Shown piece by piece: positions 6,108 through 7,821 of a DNA stretch of 7,821 nt. The first letter of the stretch is position 1. Each line of letters opens with the position of its first letter. This DNA is from Betaproteobacteria bacterium. GTDB taxonomy: Bacteria > Pseudomonadota > Gammaproteobacteria > Burkholderiales > SG8-41. The position numbers and the translations under genes were made by a program. The stretch lies in the NCBI GenBank assembly GCA_021300125.1, contig JAJTHX010000050.1, forward strand, positions 1 to 7,821, in the 5' to 3' direction. The notes beneath the pieces are model-generated. The model did not search any database. It was not told the DNA's origin and worked only from the letters and a program-made list of their open reading frames with translations.

Positions 6108-6142
6108 TTGACCCTTACCGTAATACCGTAATACGATATTAT
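6108..6142 (+). promoter_or_regulatory. Divergent promoter/operator region: TAATA-CGA-TATTA palindrome and CCGTAATA direct repeats
   Basis: TAATA-CGA-TATTA (6129-6141) is a perfect 5-bp-arm palindrome. Two tandem copies of CCGTAATA (6118-6125 and 6126-6133) run into it, so its left arm is duplicated upstream. TTGACC (6108-6113) and TACGAT (6132-6137), 18 nt apart, are a plausible -35/-10 pair for the plus-strand operon. A repressor on the palindrome would cover the -10. It lies 41 nt upstream of the GntR ATG and about 95 nt upstream of the dehydrogenase ATG. Assignment to this GntR protein is inference from position and symmetry. Confidence 0.6.
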
Positions 6143-6236
6143 GGGTTGGTAGCAGGCCGGGCGCATGCCGCCTGCAGCCCGTTTGCAGAATTTCAACACG
6201 CCGTTCCGGCATCACCACCGTGAGGAGCACGCCAGT

Positions 6237-7319
6237 ATGAGCACCCCCGTCAAAGTCGGCATCGTCGGCCTCGGCCGCTGGGCCAAGGTCCTGACCCGCG
6301 CCGCCAAGCAGTCGAACAAGGTCCAGATCGTCGCTGGCTACAGCCGCTCGCAGGAAAAGCGCGACGCCTTCGCCGCGGAAATGAGCGTGCCGGCAGTGCC
6401 CGACATGCAGACCATGCTGGCCAACCCCGAAATCAAGGGCGTGATCCTGACAGTGCCCAACGAGCAGCACCTGCCGATGGCTGAAATCGTCGCCAAGGGC
6501 GGCAAGCATGTCTACACCGAAAAGCCGATTTCGCAGACCCTGGAAGACGGCCTGAAAATCGAAGCCCTGCAGAAGCAGTACGGCATCACCGTCACCGTCG
6601 GCCACAGCGCCCGTCTGTTGGCCGGCATCCGCATCATCAAGGAGAAGATCGACGCCGGCGAACTCGGCCGCGTCGCCTTCATGGAAGCCAATTTCTCCAA
6701 CGAACGCGCGCTGGAACTAACCCCGCAGACCTGGCGCTGGTACAAGGACCGCGCCCCCGGCGGCCCGCTGTCGCAACTCGCCATCCACCAGTTCGACGTG
6801 CTGCACATGCTCGGCGGCGAAGTGCAGGAAGTCTCGTCAATGGCCTCCAAGCTGTCGCCGGTCGGCGCCGAGGTGGACGACCAGTCGATGACGCTGGTGC
6901 GCTTCAAGGACGGCAAGATCGGCTATGTCGGCTCCTGCTGGGCCTCGCCCGGCATCTTCTCGGTGCGCGTGTTCGGCGCCAAGGGCCTGATGCACTACGA
7001 GATCGACTTCGGCACCTGGGATACGCCGCACCTGCTCCACAAAAATTCCGTGCTCTACATCCAGCGCGGCAAGGACGGCTGGGCCAAGCGCGAGGACATC
7101 AAGCTGCCGGAGTCTGACATGTTCCGCGCCGAGCTTGAGGCCTTCGCCGACAGCTGTCTCTCGGGCAAGCCGAACGAGCTGACCGCCCACAACGGCAACG
7201 TCGCGGTGGCGATGACCAATGCGGCGCTGAAGTCGATCGACCGCAAGGGCCAGTGCGTGACCATCGAGGAAGTGATGAACGACGCCCGCGCCAAGAACGA
7301 CGCCAAGCGGGCAGCCTGA
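6237..7319 (+). CDS. Gfo/Idh/MocA-family NAD(P)-dependent oxidoreductase
   Basis: This 360-residue cytosolic dehydrogenase is of the glucose-fructose oxidoreductase/inositol dehydrogenase type, which oxidises or reduces sugars, inositols and related hydroxy compounds. ATG 6237 is chosen because GAGGAG (6222-6227) precedes it by 9 nt and MSTPVKVGIVGLGRW begins the Rossmann fold directly. The dinucleotide-binding motif is G8-I-V-G11-L-G13. The family signature E95-K96-P97, with the conserved lysine, is in HVYTEKPIS. The catalytic-region G-G-x-L-x-x-x-x-I-H-x-x-D pattern appears at 175-187 with H184 and D187. The C-terminal alpha/beta domain is complete. The creatininase-family gene begins 11 nt after its stop, so they form an operon. 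Divergent transcription from the GntR-permease pair suggests a joint catabolic pathway. The substrate is unknown. Confidence 0.94.
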   Translation: MSTPVKVGIVGLGRWAKVLTRAAKQSNKVQIVAGYSRSQEKRDAFAAEMSVPAVPDMQTMLANPEIKGVILTVPNEQHLPMAEIVAKGGKHVYTEKPISQTLEDGLKIEALQKQYGITVTVGHSARLLAGIRIIKEKIDAGELGRVAFMEANFSNERALELTPQTWRWYKDRAPGGPLSQLAIHQFDVLHMLGGEVQEVSSMASKLSPVGAEVDDQSMTLVRFKDGKIGYVGSCWASPGIFSVRVFGAKGLMHYEIDFGTWDTPHLLHKNSVLYIQRGKDGWAKREDIKLPESDMFRAELEAFADSCLSGKPNELTAHNGNVAVAMTNAALKSIDRKGQCVTIEEVMNDARAKNDAKRAA

Positions 7320-7330
7320 AAGAAAATCCC

Positions 7331-7821
7331 ATGTCCAACTCATCGTCCAAACTTGCCACCCGTTACTTCATCGACCTGACGCAGCCCGAAATCGCCGGGC
7401 AGCTGAAGAAAAACCCGCTGGTGATCCTGCCGGCGGGCAGCGTCGAGCAGCACGGGCCGCACCTGCCCACGGGCACCGACATCTACGCCGCCAACGTGAT
7501 CGGCCACGCTGTCGCCGAGCGCATGGACGGCCTGGTGCTGCCCGGCGGCCCGCTGGGTGTCACGCCGATGCACATGCCTTTCGAGGGCACCATCACGCTG
7601 ACACCGGACACCTACCAGCGCGTGGTCACCGAAACCTGCGCCTCGACCGCGCAGCACGGCGCCAAACGCCTGCTGATCCTGAACTGGCATGAAGGCAATA
7701 TCCCGTCGCTGGCCATCGCCTCGGAAAAGCTCCATCGCGAAGTCGGCATGAGCGTGATCGTGGTCCAGGCCTGCTACGTCGCCGCCGAACTCTACGGCCA
7801 CGACTGCGGCGGACTCACCCA
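7331..7821 (+). CDS. Creatininase-family metallohydrolase, 3' end beyond the window
   Basis: The visible 163 residues, from ATG 7331, belong to the creatininase family, whose members are metal-dependent amidohydrolases acting on cyclic amides (creatinine, formamidopyrimidines, mycofactocin precursor and others). Metal-ligand positions are recognisable: E39 and H41 in PAGSVEQHGPHLPTGTD (35-50), D50, and H120 in N118-W-H-E-G-N123. The usual family motif at the last site is NGHGGN, or NGHYEN in creatininase itself, so the W-x-E variant marks a distinct subgroup. The gene is cut off by the window end. It follows the Gfo/Idh/MocA gene by 11 nt with only an A-rich, weak ribosome binding site (GAAAGAAAA), consistent with coupling in one operon. 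Ring-opening hydrolysis of a lactam or related compound is a reasonable guess only. Confidence 0.9.
   Translation, partial: MSNSSSKLATRYFIDLTQPEIAGQLKKNPLVILPAGSVEQHGPHLPTGTDIYAANVIGHAVAERMDGLVLPGGPLGVTPMHMPFEGTITLTPDTYQRVVTETCASTAQHGAKRLLILNWHEGNIPSLAIASEKLHREVGMSVIVVQACYVAAELYGHDCGGLT

Noticed and set aside
4737..6223. Long plus-strand frames opposite the permease and GntR genes
   Set aside because: Composition is Arg/Gln/His-rich with no family features, and the minus-strand genes overlap as a coherent operon.

Overview
The window looks like a chromosomal segment of a high-GC betaproteobacterium, most likely Burkholderiales. I infer this from the GC-rich codon third positions, an orphan Bug/TctC-type periplasmic binding protein (a family greatly expanded in that order), and neighbours typical of such genomes: a class III CoA-transferase-like start, a FCD-type GntR regulator, a TauE/SafE permease and a Gfo/Idh/MocA dehydrogenase. 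I see no rRNA, tRNA, insertion sequence or CRISPR array.

Layout. At the left edge (1-173, minus) is an open-ended ORF. It begins like a class III CoA-transferase but continues like an aminoglycoside-phosphotransferase-family protein. It is either a real gene fusion or deletion, or an assembly join. Next comes a minus-strand patatin-like lipoprotein (247-1131), then a divergent intergenic region with stacked inverted repeats, and a Bug-type solute-binding protein (1349-2320) that ends in a bidirectional terminator (2342-2369).

The most unusual locus is 2369-2938 on the minus strand. A conventional gene caller would report a truncated gene plus a 90-residue fragment of an AhpD/carboxymuconolactone-decarboxylase (CMD)-like protein. 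The two halves lie in the same frame and are separated only by a TGA. That TGA sits exactly where the second cysteine of the family's E-x11-C-x-x-C redox motif belongs. A strong hairpin with a GGUC apical loop follows the TGA at a distance very close to that in E. coli fdhF. I annotate one continuous 189-residue candidate selenoprotein with a C-x-x-U active site and a bacterial SECIS element. A nonsense mutation or sequencing error is the main alternative.

Divergent from it is a zinc-free quinone-oxidoreductase-type dehydrogenase (3036-4025, TTG start). A YqhA/UPF0114 membrane protein follows (4076-4621). The right half is a divergent module. On the minus strand a GntR/FCD regulator (5390-6088) overlaps a TauE/SafE permease (4653-5393) by 4 nt. 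On the plus strand a Gfo/Idh/MocA dehydrogenase (6237-7319) is followed 11 nt later by a creatininase-family hydrolase cut by the window end (7331-7821). The shared intergenic region holds a perfect TAATA-CGA-TATTA palindrome that is probably the regulator's operator. Together these four genes look like a small, locally regulated uptake/export and catabolic unit with an unknown substrate.
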